Positions 26,601 to 40,200 of a stretch of 64,000 nt of DNA are shown piece after piece (positions within the stretch are counted from its first letter, which is position 1; each line of letters opens with the position of its first letter). This DNA is from Heliopora coerulea (Eukaryota; Cnidaria; Anthozoa; Scleralcyonacea; Helioporidae). The notes beneath the pieces are model-generated. The model was not told where the DNA came from, made no database searches, and worked only from the letters and a program-made list of their open reading frames with translations. Both the position numbers and the translations under genes were made by a program. The stretch lies in NCBI GenBank assembly GCA_030142905.1, contig JASJOG010000092.1:434001-498000 (forward strand). Direction: 5' to 3'.

Positions 26601-29600
26601 AAAGTAACGTAAAATTAAAAGTGAACGGTGTCCAGGGTACGATACCTCGGACAGAAAACCGTGAAATGGTATAATTTCTCTGCTACCATGCTCGTGTGTT
26701 GCGTACAAGGACTGTCGATTGATAATGCTGGAATTGGCCTTCTAGAGACTTCAAAATGTAAAATATTCCTGGGAGAGCATGTCTCCTTACCCCCTTAGCG
26801 GAAGCCGATTTAACATTTAGCCCCCTCTTCCCTAGCGTCTACGCAATAATAGTGAAACTTTTTTAGCTTACCGAATGACAAGCTCCGATTCATAACGGAT
26901 TAAAGTGTTTTTCCGATTTACCAAATCAAACCATTCCAAAACCAATCTCTCTTCCGCGGCTGGGTTTCCTTCGGGAGGATGAAAAACAGATAAGAATTTC
27001 ACAAGTTGTTCTAAAAATGTAAAAAGTTAAAGGGGAACTTCGGAGGGTTTGAAATGTTCGCAAAAGTATCCCTGGGGTATATCTGATACTATTTTCCAAA
27101 CTCATTAATAGTTCATGAGGAAAACACAAATGAAATTAGCACCGACACGTAGTTTGGAAATGTGATCTGAGTGACCATAAAATATCTACCACTTTAAACT
27201 CGATTTTCTCATTAAATACGGATTGTTTTGAGAAGCCTTATGATAGACAAAAACTAGTGCTTGATCTAATTTACAAATACCTTGAAGATGGTTAAGGAAA
27301 CTTGTCTATTATTTTGTTTCTCGAGTAAGTTCTCGGTATTTGGAAATCAGATCAAACATTCCTTTTGTTGTATGATACATCACTTCTCAAACTCATTAAT
27401 AACTCATAAAGCAAAAACAAAAGAAATACATAATTAATCAGTATTTAGAAATCGGAGGAAGATTACAGCTGAATTTTTCCAACTTTCGGCTAGATTTTCG
27501 CCCAAAGTACTGGTTCGTTTGAGAAGTAATTTCAAACACTCGTTTAGTGTTCTTCCTCCTATTTCTAGATACTTCGAAACTCGTTAAAAAAAACTCGGCT
27601 TCGCCTCGTTTTTCAACTCGTTTCTCGGTATCTAGAAATCGGAGGAAGAACACCAACTCGTACTTGAAATATTACTTCTCAAACTCATTAATTCGTGAAT
27701 TACAGTAGCCAATCCATGAACGTACACCACATCACATGCATGTATTTTGATATCCAATGAAAACCTGCAGGAAAATCACTAGTCGCGTGGATCAAATTTC
27801 TTAATTCACATACACAGGGTGTCCAAAAAAACCGAAAACTATTGAAATCACCAATAACAATTTAATTGTTAGAATTTGAATGCCTTAGCACTCTGTTGGT
27901 CCCCACGAGCGCATAAATGATTGATATAAGTAATTTTATAATTTACTTTAAATTCCCACGGGCAAAAAATCGCGCAATTTACAAGGCGATTTTCTTACCT
28001 AAATTTTAATACATGCACCTTGTCAATATTTTACGCATCATTACGTTCAGCTCTTTCGTAGGGCATTCAAATTTTAACAATAAGTGATTTCAATACTTTT
28101 CGGGTTTTTTTGGGACACCCTGTATAAATCAGTGAAACAAACATGCAATAAATCATTGCGAATACTCGTTTAAGAAGCCAGTTCAAACACTAGTTTATCG
28201 TGTTTTATCAGAGGACTCCAAACATTCGGAAACAACAAAAACTTCGTGTTTGAACTATTACATCAACATGATCACGAACACCGTGATCGCTTTCACTGTT
28301 ATGGCTTATGCTGCTCAGTTTGATAGTTTTCTTCAAATTTCATGCCGAGGTAAAGGAGTCTAAAACCAACCGCTAGTCTTAAGCCTTACCTGTCTCAAGC
28401 TGTTGCATCCTTTTCTCCACATCAACACCGCGTTTTTCCAACTCCATCTGTCTTACTTCAATTTCACCCAGTTCCCTCTGGATGGACTGAGCAATCCTCA
28501 GTCGTTTCTGTTGCCTTTGTCTCATTTCCAAACGAATTTGGAATTGCTCATTCTTCTTCTGTTTTTTCAATTGTCGTTCTTTCTCTGCTTTCTGTAAGTA
28601 AAATAATAAAGCAACGAATGCACAAAGGTGGAATATAATTGAGCAGCAAGAATGAAATGCAAAAACAATAAACGCGTGAAAATGTAAAATGTCCAATTTC
28701 CCAGCGCAGCCAGCGCAGCCAGGTGAAGAATCAGACATTGCATGAAGCTACTGTCACTTAAAAGTTTATGAACGCAACTTAAAAAGGGGATTTGAACTCG
28801 CACCTTCGGGATACCGGTCCGCCGCTCTACCTGTTGAGCTATCGAGTCCACAGGGATTGGAGGCGAGTTTTATCCAACTTAAGTGCACGAGATATTGTCC
28901 CGACAACTTAACGCTTATCCACGAACGGATGTGCAGTGTTTAAGAGCGGCGGACCGGTATCCCGATGGTGCGAGTTCAAATCCCGCTCGAGTCAACATTT
29001 TTTAGTTGGCAACTTAAAAAGCTACAGTTCATTACCCAGCGTTTCGACAAGCCGGTGTGTCGAGACGACACTAGACCGGATTGTCGAAACGTTGGGTAAT
29101 GAACATTAGCTTTTTAAGTTGCGTTCATAAACTTTTAAGTCAGAGTAGCTTCATGTAATGTCTGGTGTGAAATGTCACTTCCATAACCCGAAGTAACTAG
29201 AAAAGTAGTACAAAACTAAAACATCAGAATTAAGTTTGAATGTGACGAACAACATAGTGCCCTCATACTAAACATCTACGAATATCATTCATGACGTCCA
29301 TTAATATTAGGTGACCTTAAGATCTACAACGTCAACTTGAACAACGACATCCCTTAAAATTTCGGTATTTAAAGAAACCACGGTTTATTGACCATTGTTC
29401 TTAATACTTGTGCCTGGTCTTGTGACTCCTAGAACGCTCCAGTTCTCCTAAAACAACTGTAGTTTCAAGTTGAATTCCATCTGAAGTAACAGCTATTTTC
29501 ACTCCGCGAGCTGACGTCGTCCTGAAGATGTGAAAATGGTCTGGGTGACGTTGTATTTTATGCAAAACGAGCACAGTGTTGAGAATGCTCTGAAGAATAA

Positions 29601-32600
29601 AAATTATTCAATCTCGTTGTTTTGTATGAAGAATTCTCCAAGGACGTAGTCCTGGAAGTTGACATGGTAGACTTCAACGTCCCTAAAACCATCGCCATTT
29701 TATAGACAGCGTATACGTATGGAAGCAAACCTCGGCTCTCCACCTGAGCCTCATCAGAACAATGTTCTGGGAGCCAAGTTATCAGAAGGTTGTGTACTCG
29801 ATCCTCGTGTGGGGCAACATGATTGGAAAACTCTACTTTAATTTAGATGTTTACCTTATAACGTTTTTCGCGGGCTCTGGCTAAGCGGATGGCTTCAGGA
29901 AGCTCTTTCTCATCTTCACTAGATTCATAATATCCACTCGGAGAGTCAACTTCTGAGATCTCTGGAGATTTGCCATCGTCTGAAGTGAAAAGTTGGACAA
30001 GGTGAATGAAAGGGTCTAGCTATTTGTTAATAAAGACAAACACTCATCACATCCTCAACTGTAGAAACAAGTGAATATTCAGTAATAGAAAAGTATATTT
30101 TCAGATTAGTCAACGAATATTTGGCATTCACCCTCGATCGCATTAAATGGAGTTATATTAATTATGACAAAGTCATTTTCAAACCTGAAAATGACTTTGA
30201 CACAAAGTCGAAATATTACCGTTATTAGTTTCGTCTTGTCTATTTGCTCGAATATTGAGTTTAATAGATGGTATTCTTCAGAGTATGTTTCTTACTCTAT
30301 ATCAGGAAATATTTTTGAAGCACTGGGAAGAAATACTTGCAACGACTTTGGTCCCTTAGTAATGGCGCGAGTCAAATTTCGCTGGCTTCATTTTCGAGGC
30401 CTTTCAAACAATGGGATGCTCGATCCAGTCTTCTCCACAGATCAGTGGTGGCATGTAGCCACAATGTCCCCTTTAGTTAATATAAGATCCTTATGTTCTC
30501 ACCTGTTCCACTTGTCATGTTGTCCAGCTCATCTTTTTCCTCGCAAACTTTTGACTTTTTCTCTTTCTTTTTCTTCTTTTTCTTTTCTTTCTTCTCCTTC
30601 TTGCGTTCTTTATGTTTTTCTTCTTTTAATTTCTTTTCTCTCGCTCTCTCTTCTTTGCTCTTCTTCTCCTTTTTGTGTCCAAATACGTGGGGCCACTTGT
30701 GCTTCTTAGGCGATGTCGGGGACAACTCACGATCTTCGTGGACGGTAGGGAGCGTTTTTCGGGGATCTTCTTCGAGAGGGAGCGGCGCAGGAATAGAGAG
30801 TCGCTGCAATGGCTTGGTACCTAGTTAGCAGAGAAAACTCGGCATTCAGTAAATCAATTATCAGTGATCAGAATTAGTCATATAATCAAGAAAAAGGAAA
30901 AAGGGATGAAAAAGGAAATAAGAATAAAAATGTGGAGAAAGTGAAGAGAAGAAACAAATAATAGTGAAGCGGAGCGTAAAACAGTACAAGGACGTAAAGG
31001 AAAGTTGGAGTAAAAAGGAAAGGATGGGGACACTGAAGATCATTCAACAAGGGTCTCCAAGGTCTCCCTAAATAGTCGTACCAATGGAAACCCGTGGTAA
31101 AAAAAAAAAAAAAAACCAGGAATACAATGTGAAAGTAACAGACTAGTTAACGGACTTGCTTCGTAGAAGTGAATGTTCTGTGAACACTGCAAATCCTCAC
31201 GGATAAGCGTTCAGTTGTCGCAAGAATCTATCGTGTACTTAAAATGGATTAACGAGGATGCTGTACCCAGCTGACTTGGTGGCTCAACTGGTGGAGCTGC
31301 GGTAGGGAAACCCGAAGATGTGAGTTGGAGTCTCGCTTAAGTAAACTTTTCAAGTTGACTTTACCAGTGTACTTAATACGCACGCTCTAAAGCTGTTGTC
31401 TCAGAAAAACTTTCTGAGTCCCTGACGGGAATCAAACCCGTAACCTTCTGATCACCGGTGAGACGCTCTAACCATTGAGCTACAAAGACTCAGATGGTGA
31501 GCAAAGGTTAAATTTGTGTACTGGTTCGTATAGATGGTAGACATATGTACTGCCAGTATTATAATAACCAAGCTTCCACAATTACATCATTGATTAACAA
31601 AAAATAATAGACGACATATCGAGACTTGCAGACTGGCAGTACATATGTCTACCATCTATACGAACCAGTACACAAATTTAACCTTTGCTCACCATCTGAG
31701 TCTTTGTAGCTCAATGGTTAGAGCGTCTCACCGGCGATCAGAAGGTTACGGGTTCGATTCCCGTCAAGGACTCAGAAAGTTTTTCTGAGAGAACAGCTTG
31801 AGAGCGTGCGTATTAAGAACATAATTACCAAGCTACCACAAACACATCATTGTTTACCAGTGTAGGACTGTAGGTTAATTCATGAAAATTCTCTAACATT
31901 TTACCCTGAGGCTTAGCTCTAGCTAACTACAGGCGATTTTACTCGTCAAGGGGTGATCTCCGATAAAGAAAGAGCTAAAAACGTCAAAATTTAAGAGTCA
32001 GTACCTTCATCGCTGGTTGAATCTGAAGTTACCGCCACCTTGTAGTACGTTGACCAAGGTTTTTTCGGGTCCATCACCTCGCCAGCTGCGGACAACTTAC
32101 GACCCACTCGTTTCGGCGTCGTTTCACCAAGACATTGTCGCAAATCTTGAGTCACCTGACCCTGGTTGTCACCAACTGGAGAAGCGCCATCGTCGTCAAG
32201 GGGGATGTCCACAGCTTTAGTGACAAGGAAGGCATCCGGGAACGCCATAGACGGGGGGTACATGGCCCTCTTTGAATTCCGTCTTCGCTTATTTCTTACA
32301 CTTCCATCGTCAGCTCCTGTGGATGGCGGGGTTCCCGCCACCCCAGGGTCATTTGTCATTTGAAAAGCTCGAGGAGGCTTACGCGGTGCATCAGCAGATA
32401 TCACAATTTTTTTCCCAGGCTCTTTTGCTGTCGCGGTCGATTTGGAAGTCGTCTTCGAACCGTGCGCTTTTGTTTTGTGTACAAAAAGTCTTCGGGCGCC
32501 CTTGTCAGATTTACGAGTTGTACTTATACTTGAGCGACGGAGGGGTCTGGCCTGAAGCTTTTCATACCTATTGTAAACTCCACTTTTCTTGGTCAGCGGT

Positions 32601-34191
32601 GTTTCCTTGTTCTTCTCCATGTTCTCTAACTCTTGCTGATCTTGCGCAGGGAGGTCTTCACTCTCAATTGAAACGTTACAAAGATCAGGTGAAACAACTG
32701 AGGCATCGCCACTGCTATTCAGCTTCAATGGCGAACGTCGATCTTTGCTTATTTCGTCCCGCAGGCTTTGGGGAACTTTGAGAACTTTTCTCTGGGGTGT
32801 TTTCACGTCCTGGGTCTCGAAATCAATCGGTTTCTCGATTCTAGGTAGATTACTCTTGTCGATGTATCCAACGGAATGCGACCTGCGGGAAGATTTTTTT
32901 GCCACTTCCAATGAATCTGTCAAGTGAAAAAAAAACAATATATATATATATATATATATATATTCTAAGAAAAGAAATTAGTTCACATAACTGGCCATTC
33001 TTGTCCCTAGATCCTCTCCACCGCTCGAAGTGTTGAGGCTCTAGAGACACCGACAAACGGATGTCTTAAACATTATGACATGTAGTTTTTGCTAGCCCAA
33101 GTACGCCCATGTACCTCTAATTTGATTCGTTGTGTTCAGTCAGCAAAAACTCATTAATATTTCATGAGGAAAATACAAAGGAAAGTCACAACAGTGTCGT
33201 GTTTTTAGATGTGATAAAAACACGCTTACTTTTCTCCTCAAGTTTTTTAAGACTTAGAAAACATCAATTTTCAAACTTTCTACGCGAATGAACGCATTAA
33301 GGAATTAGTTTTTTTAAGCCGTTCAAAAAAACTCGTAGTACGTGCTTTTTCGGATCGAAAACACTTGGCTGTCGCTTCGTGTTTTAAATCCGATAAAGCA
33401 CTCCTGTTCGTTTTTTAAATATTACTTAGAATGTTGTAAAGATAATGAAAAGAGATCACATGATGGCGGTTAATACTGCTAAAAACTTTTTAAAAATGTT
33501 TGAGTTTTCTTCGTGCTTGACATCAACAGGGGTAGTAGTGGTCTTTGAAGTCGTCTGTGGTGATAACAAAATTACGATAGAATTGGTATCACAGTAGACT
33601 TATCCACAGAACGTTAACTGAAAATCTCCGCAATGTACAGGGCTGTTTACACGAGCGATTTTATGCCATGCGATTGACACCTTGGAGTATGTATTTAACT
33701 GACGAGAGTGTCGAGGACAAACTACAGCGAGTCATAAGCGGATATCTTGCAGCATAGACTGTCACGAGTTTATTTCATACACCAGGATGACAACCGCAAC
33801 GTGCAAAGTCGCACGTGTAACCGGCCCTTACGGTTTGTGGAGCATCAATACCACATCTTGTTTGAACCATTACCTTCCTCTTTCTTGGCTGACGGTGATT
33901 TTCCTGGCGTTTCGTAAAATATCTTGCGGTAATGTTGTTTACAGTAAAACTTTCCCTGGTTTCCCTCCTCTGGAGGAACATAGCCATAATTTCCCAGCCT
34001 GAGCGTCATCTCGCAATGCTCGCATTTAAAGCATTTTCGATGAAAGAAGAAACCTTCAGCAGAAAGTCGTTCAAATACGAAGATCCTTTCATTGCAGAAA
34101 TGACAATGTTCACTGTCTCCTAGAGAACCCCGGTTATGACGGATCTTTACGGACAGAAAATAAATAAATGTCAAAACATCAAAAATAACAA

Positions 34192-34222
<31 letters not shown>

Positions 34223-37200
34223 AACAGCAACAACAACAACAACAGCAGCAGCAACAATAGCAACAGCAGCAACAGCAACAACAACAACATCTGCAATACT
34301 AACAGGAGCAACAGCAATAACAACAACAAAGTAATAGCAACGATCACAACAGCAATACCAGCAACAACAACAGCAGCAACAACAACAACAACAGCAACAG
34401 CAACAACAACAGTAGCAACAACAGCAGCAGTGGCAACAACAACAGCAGCAGCAACAACAACATCAGCAATACCAACAGGAGCAACAGCAATAACAACAAC
34501 AATGACAACAACAAAGTAATAGCAACGATCACAACAGCAATACCAGCAACAACAGCAGCAGCAACAACTAGATCAACAACAGTCACAAATACATCAACAA
34601 TTAATCTAACCATCACCATCAATCTGCAACAGAAGCAGAAGCAGCAACAACAAAAGCAACAACAACTGTAACAATCATACCAACAGTATCACCGCCACAA
34701 TCACCAACAATCCGCAACCATCACAACAACAGTCTTTCACATACAGTATGTCTCACCGGTGTAACGGTTGACGTTTTGGACAAGTTCTCCTTGTTCTGAT
34801 CTCGTTCACTTCCAAAAACCAGTCCCGCTAGTTCGCCAATTTTGCTGCCAGTCTTGCCAGGGCTTGGCCCAGACGTCGTTTTACCAGCCGTTATCTCTCC
34901 GTTGGCTTTTTTGAGTTGTTTGAAGGACTTTAATTCAACTTTAGACGGCGACTGATTTTCCTGAAAAGACAAAACAAGTCCAACAGAGTAAGCAAAGTCA
35001 ACATACGGATGCAACCCTTAACCTCTTGATGAGCGGCGAGATATTCCAAACATTAACTCATTGCCAGAGGCGTATGACTTGTATCATTTTACTCTAATTA
35101 ACGCCAGACGATTTTACTGGTCAAGGGGAGAACTCCGGCTGGGAGAGGGTTAAGCAATAAGGATTTATATTGTAAGCGAAGGTTACAAGAGCCATGATGG
35201 TTCACGTGGTATTAACCAGTACACATGTGGTATCTTACCCCAACTAAACTAGCTGACACTGAGACATGGACGTTGACCCACATACAGACACAGATACAGA
35301 GTCACACACAGTCACAGCTTCGGACACAGACGTGGACCCAGACACAAACAATGGTACGCACACGGACACAGACATAGAGAAGCGCAGTCAGTTAAGAGTA
35401 CAGAGGTTTTCGTTCACCATCCAGCTCGTCGAGTTAATTAATCATAGCCTTGCCATTTCCCTCACCACCATACCTTCATTCCTTCAGACACTTTGTATTT
35501 CTTACTAGACTTTGGTAAAGGGACTTCTTCCACGTGTTTTCTTTTATCCTTGGTAAAAACAAAAACGAAAAGTTCCAGTTAATAACATGAACACACCTAA
35601 CAGAAATAACGTTAACCCGGGCGACATAGGTGACAGCACTTTACATTTACCATTACCAAGAAATCGTTGCCCTATGCCTTTTTCCACGCCTCTACAATTA
35701 CACAACGTTTTGTTCAACAACGATATGTATGAAATTAGCGAAGAAGTAGAATATGCCCCAGTAGATGATTTGCTTTCCTTCCAACGCGGCGCTCAAAATT
35801 TTGTTCAGTTCACTCACCTTCTTTCCTTTCATGCTAATTCTTGAAATTGCTGACAGTTTAGACAAAGGAGACTTGTGCTTATTCTCCGGCGATGTCTCTT
35901 CAGTAGACAGACTACGTCGACCGGACGCTGTGAGAAGAAAAAAAGGGAAATGTGGTGATATCGCGACAAACAATATTATAAAGGAATCTAATCCGTAACT
36001 ATGAAGACGAAGTTTTTGTCGGTAGATAGTTCGCAAAATTTTGCCAAGTGTTGACCCAAAAGTTCTCAATCTCCTGAACAACGTATGAGAGACATACAAA
36101 GGAAGAAAGTACCCAGACGTAGTTTGAAAATATTGATAATTAATTTTAATCTTTGGTTACCTTTAATACCAAAAATTTTCGACAACTTTAAACCCAATTT
36201 TCTCGCTGATTAAACACAGATCCCTTTGAGAAGCCGTCTTATACACTTGAAAGTCGTATTTGATACGACTTTTAAACAAATCGAAGTTGGTTAACGACAA
36301 GAAACTAAAATGTCGATGTGTGTACCTGGTTTTTCGTCTTTAAATGCTTCGTAATATTGCGTAAGATAAGTGACAACCGTTAAGATGTCCGTCTTCTCAT
36401 TTTCAGCCATTTCAGCAGCGGATATCTGGGGTGGGATTCCAAGTTCATTTTCCGCAACACTAAATGCCTTGGTGAAGAGAATTACACAGGATTAGATAGT
36501 CGTTTACAAAAGTATGGTTATTGTTATCGTTCAGCTCTTCGATGTCCTGGTTAAGTTTTTCGAGCAAAGACAAATATAAATGGAAGTTGGATTGTGTTGG
36601 AGTAGGAGGTGAAGGGAAGATGTGTATAAAATGAAGGAGTGGTCGAGACATAAGTTGCATATTCAATACAACAAGGACGCGAATGTTGTAAAAAAACATG
36701 AAACAATAACATTCGTGTTCTTGAAAAATGTGAAGAAGATTCCAACGATTTTAGTCGAAAAAATAGCAACAACAGTTCATAAAAAGCGGTGTAATACAGT
36801 CACTAGTGGCTGTATCAGCATGATACAACCACTAGCAGTTGCATCACATTCACAGCTACTGATTAAACGTTAAGTCCTTTTGTTTTTTCCTCATGAATTA
36901 TAAATGAATTTTAGACGTACTATTTACAAAAGGAGCAGAAGTGCTTTATCGGATATAAAACACGAGGCGATAGCCGAGTGTTTTGGATCGGATAAAGTAC
37001 GTACTGCGAGTTTTGTAAATGTCTTACAAAACGGACCTCTTTATACGCTAATTCCCAACGGAAGTATGGCAATCTGTTTCCTAAGGCGAAAAATATTGAG
37101 GAAAATTGGAGGAAAATTTCATGATAAAGTCACGTGTGTCTGTATCACATGCACAGATGCGACACGGTTATGATTTTCTTTTGTATTTTCCTTATGAATT

Positions 37201-40200
37201 TTTAACGAATTTTATAAGCAGATTTATTAATAAAAATTAGACAAAAAATACTAAGCAAAAATCCTTCTGAACATTATGCTAAGAAGAAAAAAGAGAGAGA
37301 TGAAAGATCGTCAATCTCTATACTCAGGAAATGATTTCGGAGCCCCAGACGGGGATCGAACCCGCAACCTTCTAATGACCGGTGAGACGCTCTAATCAGA
37401 AGGCTGCAGGTTCGATCCCCGTCTGGGGTTTAGAAATCATTTTCTGAGTATAGAGCTTGACGATCTTTCATCTCTCTTAAGTTATATCCAAGCTCTCACA
37501 TTTCTAAAATCATAAACTGCAAGAAAAAAGAGAGTAAAAATTCACATGATAACCGTAGTGTACTCCATCGCTCAACTGCTGGAGGAGAGCAGTTCAGGAA
37601 TCTGCATGTGAGTTGAAACTGCCCTCAAGTAGACTTGTTTTTCACTTTGACAGCTCACGACTATAACAAGAAATCCTATTTCCTCAAGAGTAAAGTTTGC
37701 TCACCAGTTCATTGTTCTTTTCCACGTCATCTTCGTTGAGACGATCAAAATCACTTTATAAAATGAATGTTCAAAGAAGGTAAGTAAAAATATCGACGAG
37801 CTGGTGAGCTAAAAGCCAGTTTCCACATGAGATTTTGTACGTTGCGATTGTCATCCTGGTGTATGCAATAAACTCATAACAGTCTATGCAGCAAGATAAC
37901 CGCTCATGGTTCGCTGCAGCATGTCCTCAACGCTCTCGTCAGTTTAACACATACTCCAAAATGCCAATCGCACGGCACCAAATCGCAAATGTAAACGAGG
38001 CTTAACCCTAATCCTATAAGGTCATCGGTTTGTTGAACTCTTCAGTTAAACATACTCCTAGTTGCCAATCGCACGGTACGAAAAAGCTAGCGCAGACAGT
38101 TCTTAACAAAGATCAGAACTTCCATGAAAACTCAATCTAGTTGTTCACATGATTTTCTTCGACATTTGAGTCTGTCTCATCAATTTTATGATATAAATGA
38201 CCACTGTGTTGTCTGGCTGATTGTCACTATCTTGGTAAACAGACCTGCTACAACCAAGCAATGATGATACCCTCGAACTAGTCTGCAAGGGGTCTGTTCG
38301 GGTACTGCTAACAGTTATGTAATGATCACGAAACTTTAGCTTACATCAGTTCTGGACGGAATTTATGTATAAGGGCACAAAATCCTAAGCCATTTTTCCA
38401 AGAAGCGGACATGTCTTTGACGTGAACATTTTTGTAGCCTTTGGTATGTTTCTGACACCAGGATAACAATAAATCAGGACTGACTGAAGAACAACGAAGA
38501 ACAAGGGATGTTAGACATAAATAAACAATATTCCACACATAAAATATTCCACAATTTGAGATTTACAGCGTGAACTACGGGGGCAAGCGTTGCAAAACTC
38601 CTTCATCACATCAGACATGCTTATCAACCACTTGCTCAAATTTTTTAAAATCCCCTCCAAGGTAAAAAAACACAGGTCAACCTCATTCCCATGCCATTTT
38701 TACACCACGGTCGAACGTAGACAAAATGGCATGATGACATGTCACCTCAAATCTTTTGATTAATATAATGACTTATCGTCTTAGTTTATTTAAGTTCGTC
38801 TGTTATCCTAACTTCAATGATGAAAACAAACGTCAGATGATCTGCAAATTACGTATGTAAAATGTTCGCCATAAAGACAACTATAACAATTATGAACGTA
38901 TATCATTTGGAACACATGCAAGCCAGTTCACAAACGCGCAAACCTAAGCACAACCGTGCAAACCCTATCCACAAACGTGCAAACCCTATCCACAAACGCG
39001 CAAACCCAATCCAAAAACGAACAAACTCAATCCAAAAACGAACAAACTCAATCCAAAAACGTGCAAACACAATCCACAAACGTACAAACATAATCCCAAA
39101 CGTGCAAAACAAATGTACGAATGAGCATTAATGACTGGAATTTCGTTATTGTATACAGAGATACGACCTGGACAGGATATGAAGTTACAATAATATCGAT
39201 TTAACCGTGACAACAACTGGTCTAATACCTCTATTTTTGGAATTCAAGGGTGGGCTAGTGTCCATTGGCTCTGGATGATTTTCTTCTTTAAGCATGTCTT
39301 CCAAAGAATTCTCAACAATCTTGTACAAATGTTTGACGGTCTCCTTGGGTGCTTTCTTGATGTTTGCATTGGGGTACCTTGACCTCGGATCAATGGTGTA
39401 GTCATCGTAGTTCTTGGAGACGTTGCTAGCTGTCGTTTGAGCCAGCAGTTTATAGATACCTTCGCGTTCTGTAATTAGGTCAATGGGACTGTGACCTAGG
39501 CCCCAGCCTTTCATCATCCAAGCAGCATCAAACACGGCCAAGAAGCCTCGTGCACAGCCTGAACCAGTTGGCCAAAATGGCTAAGAAAAAGAGGCAGAGA
39601 CATTAACAGATGGTAACAACGCGGTAAAAATAAATGGAAATGAGGGTGAAATAGTGATAAAATTGCAGATGGTACAAATGAAGAAGAACGTAGACATTGG
39701 AATGGATAAGAGCATGGACATAAGGAAAGGGAAGGAGGTGGAGATGGGGAAGGAGGTGGAGATGGGGAAGGAGGTGGAGATGGGGAAGGAGGTGGAGATG
39801 GGGAAGGAGGTGGAGATGGGGAAGAAGGTGGAGATGGAGAAGGAGGTGGAGATGGGGAAGGAGGTGGAGATGGGGAAGGAAATGGAGATGGGGAAAGAGG
39901 TGGAGACGGGGAAGGAGGTGGAGATAAGGAAAGCAGATGGAAATAAGGAAAGGAGGGGGAAATAAGGAAAGGAGGTGGAGATAGGGAAGTAGGTGGAGCT
40001 AGGAAAGGAGGTGGAGATGGGGAAGGAGATGGAGAAGGTAATAGTGAAGGAGGTTCAGATGATTTTCACATGGAGCCACCATACAATTGCTCACCTCCAT
40101 TAAGCTATCTCCTGCAAGACACATCAACAGTCGACGGCCTTTCATCTCCACAATCATGGCAGCATTTTCCGCAGCATACATAGATGTGAAGTCAAACATG

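Larger units (their letters stand above)
17664..28591 (-). other. MICAL: MICAL exons 16-18: bMERB (Rab-binding) coiled coil, incomplete
   Basis: Exon 16 gives the first helix ([40 protein letters not shown]). Exon 17 gives the middle ([20 protein letters not shown]). Exon 18 gives [20 protein letters not shown] and LEQDRKR. The stretch expected between exons 16 and 17 (W-x-L-V-x-EKN-x-LxR-x-ESEL type) was not found, and the phases confirm a gap. bMERB domains bind Rab8/10-family GTPases and hold MICAL autoinhibited. Confidence 0.85.
29855..32916 (-). other. MICAL: MICAL exons 13-15: disordered linker with a lysine-rich block
   Basis: Exon 13 (912 nt) encodes a Ser/Lys/Pro-rich linker. Exon 14 contains about 45 residues that are almost only Lys, Glu and Arg (for example [19 protein letters not shown]), probably a charged single alpha helix or nuclear-localisation region. 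Exon 15 is acidic ([27 protein letters not shown]) and leads into the coiled coil. No catalytic motif is present. Confidence 0.85.
36326..38483 (-). other. MICAL: MICAL exons 6-8: calponin-homology domain
   Basis: A single type-2 CH domain: [60 protein letters not shown], then [20 protein letters not shown] and a closing helix [15 protein letters not shown]. In MICALs this domain supports actin targeting but does not bind actin strongly on its own. Confidence 0.92.

Noticed and set aside
31418..31771. Two functional tRNA genes
   Set aside because: C at position 33, a broken anticodon-stem pair and location inside inverted SINE arms mark them as tRNA-derived pseudogenes.
33845..34130. Acceptor AG immediately before GAGACAGTGAACATTG for the LIM exon
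   Set aside because: It would put the LIM exon out of phase with exon 11; the upstream AAAG acceptor at 34145-34146 keeps the frame.
34136..34622. Poly-Asn/Thr and poly-Leu open frames
   Set aside because: They are translations of the CAA/CAG trinucleotide array in a MICAL intron.
36904..37173. 89-codon plus-strand frame
   Set aside because: Falls on the fold-back element with the GTGCTTTATCGG hairpin; no motif.
39654..39965. Met/Glu/Lys/Val-rich plus-strand frame
   Set aside because: Translation of the 18-bp minisatellite inside a MICAL intron.
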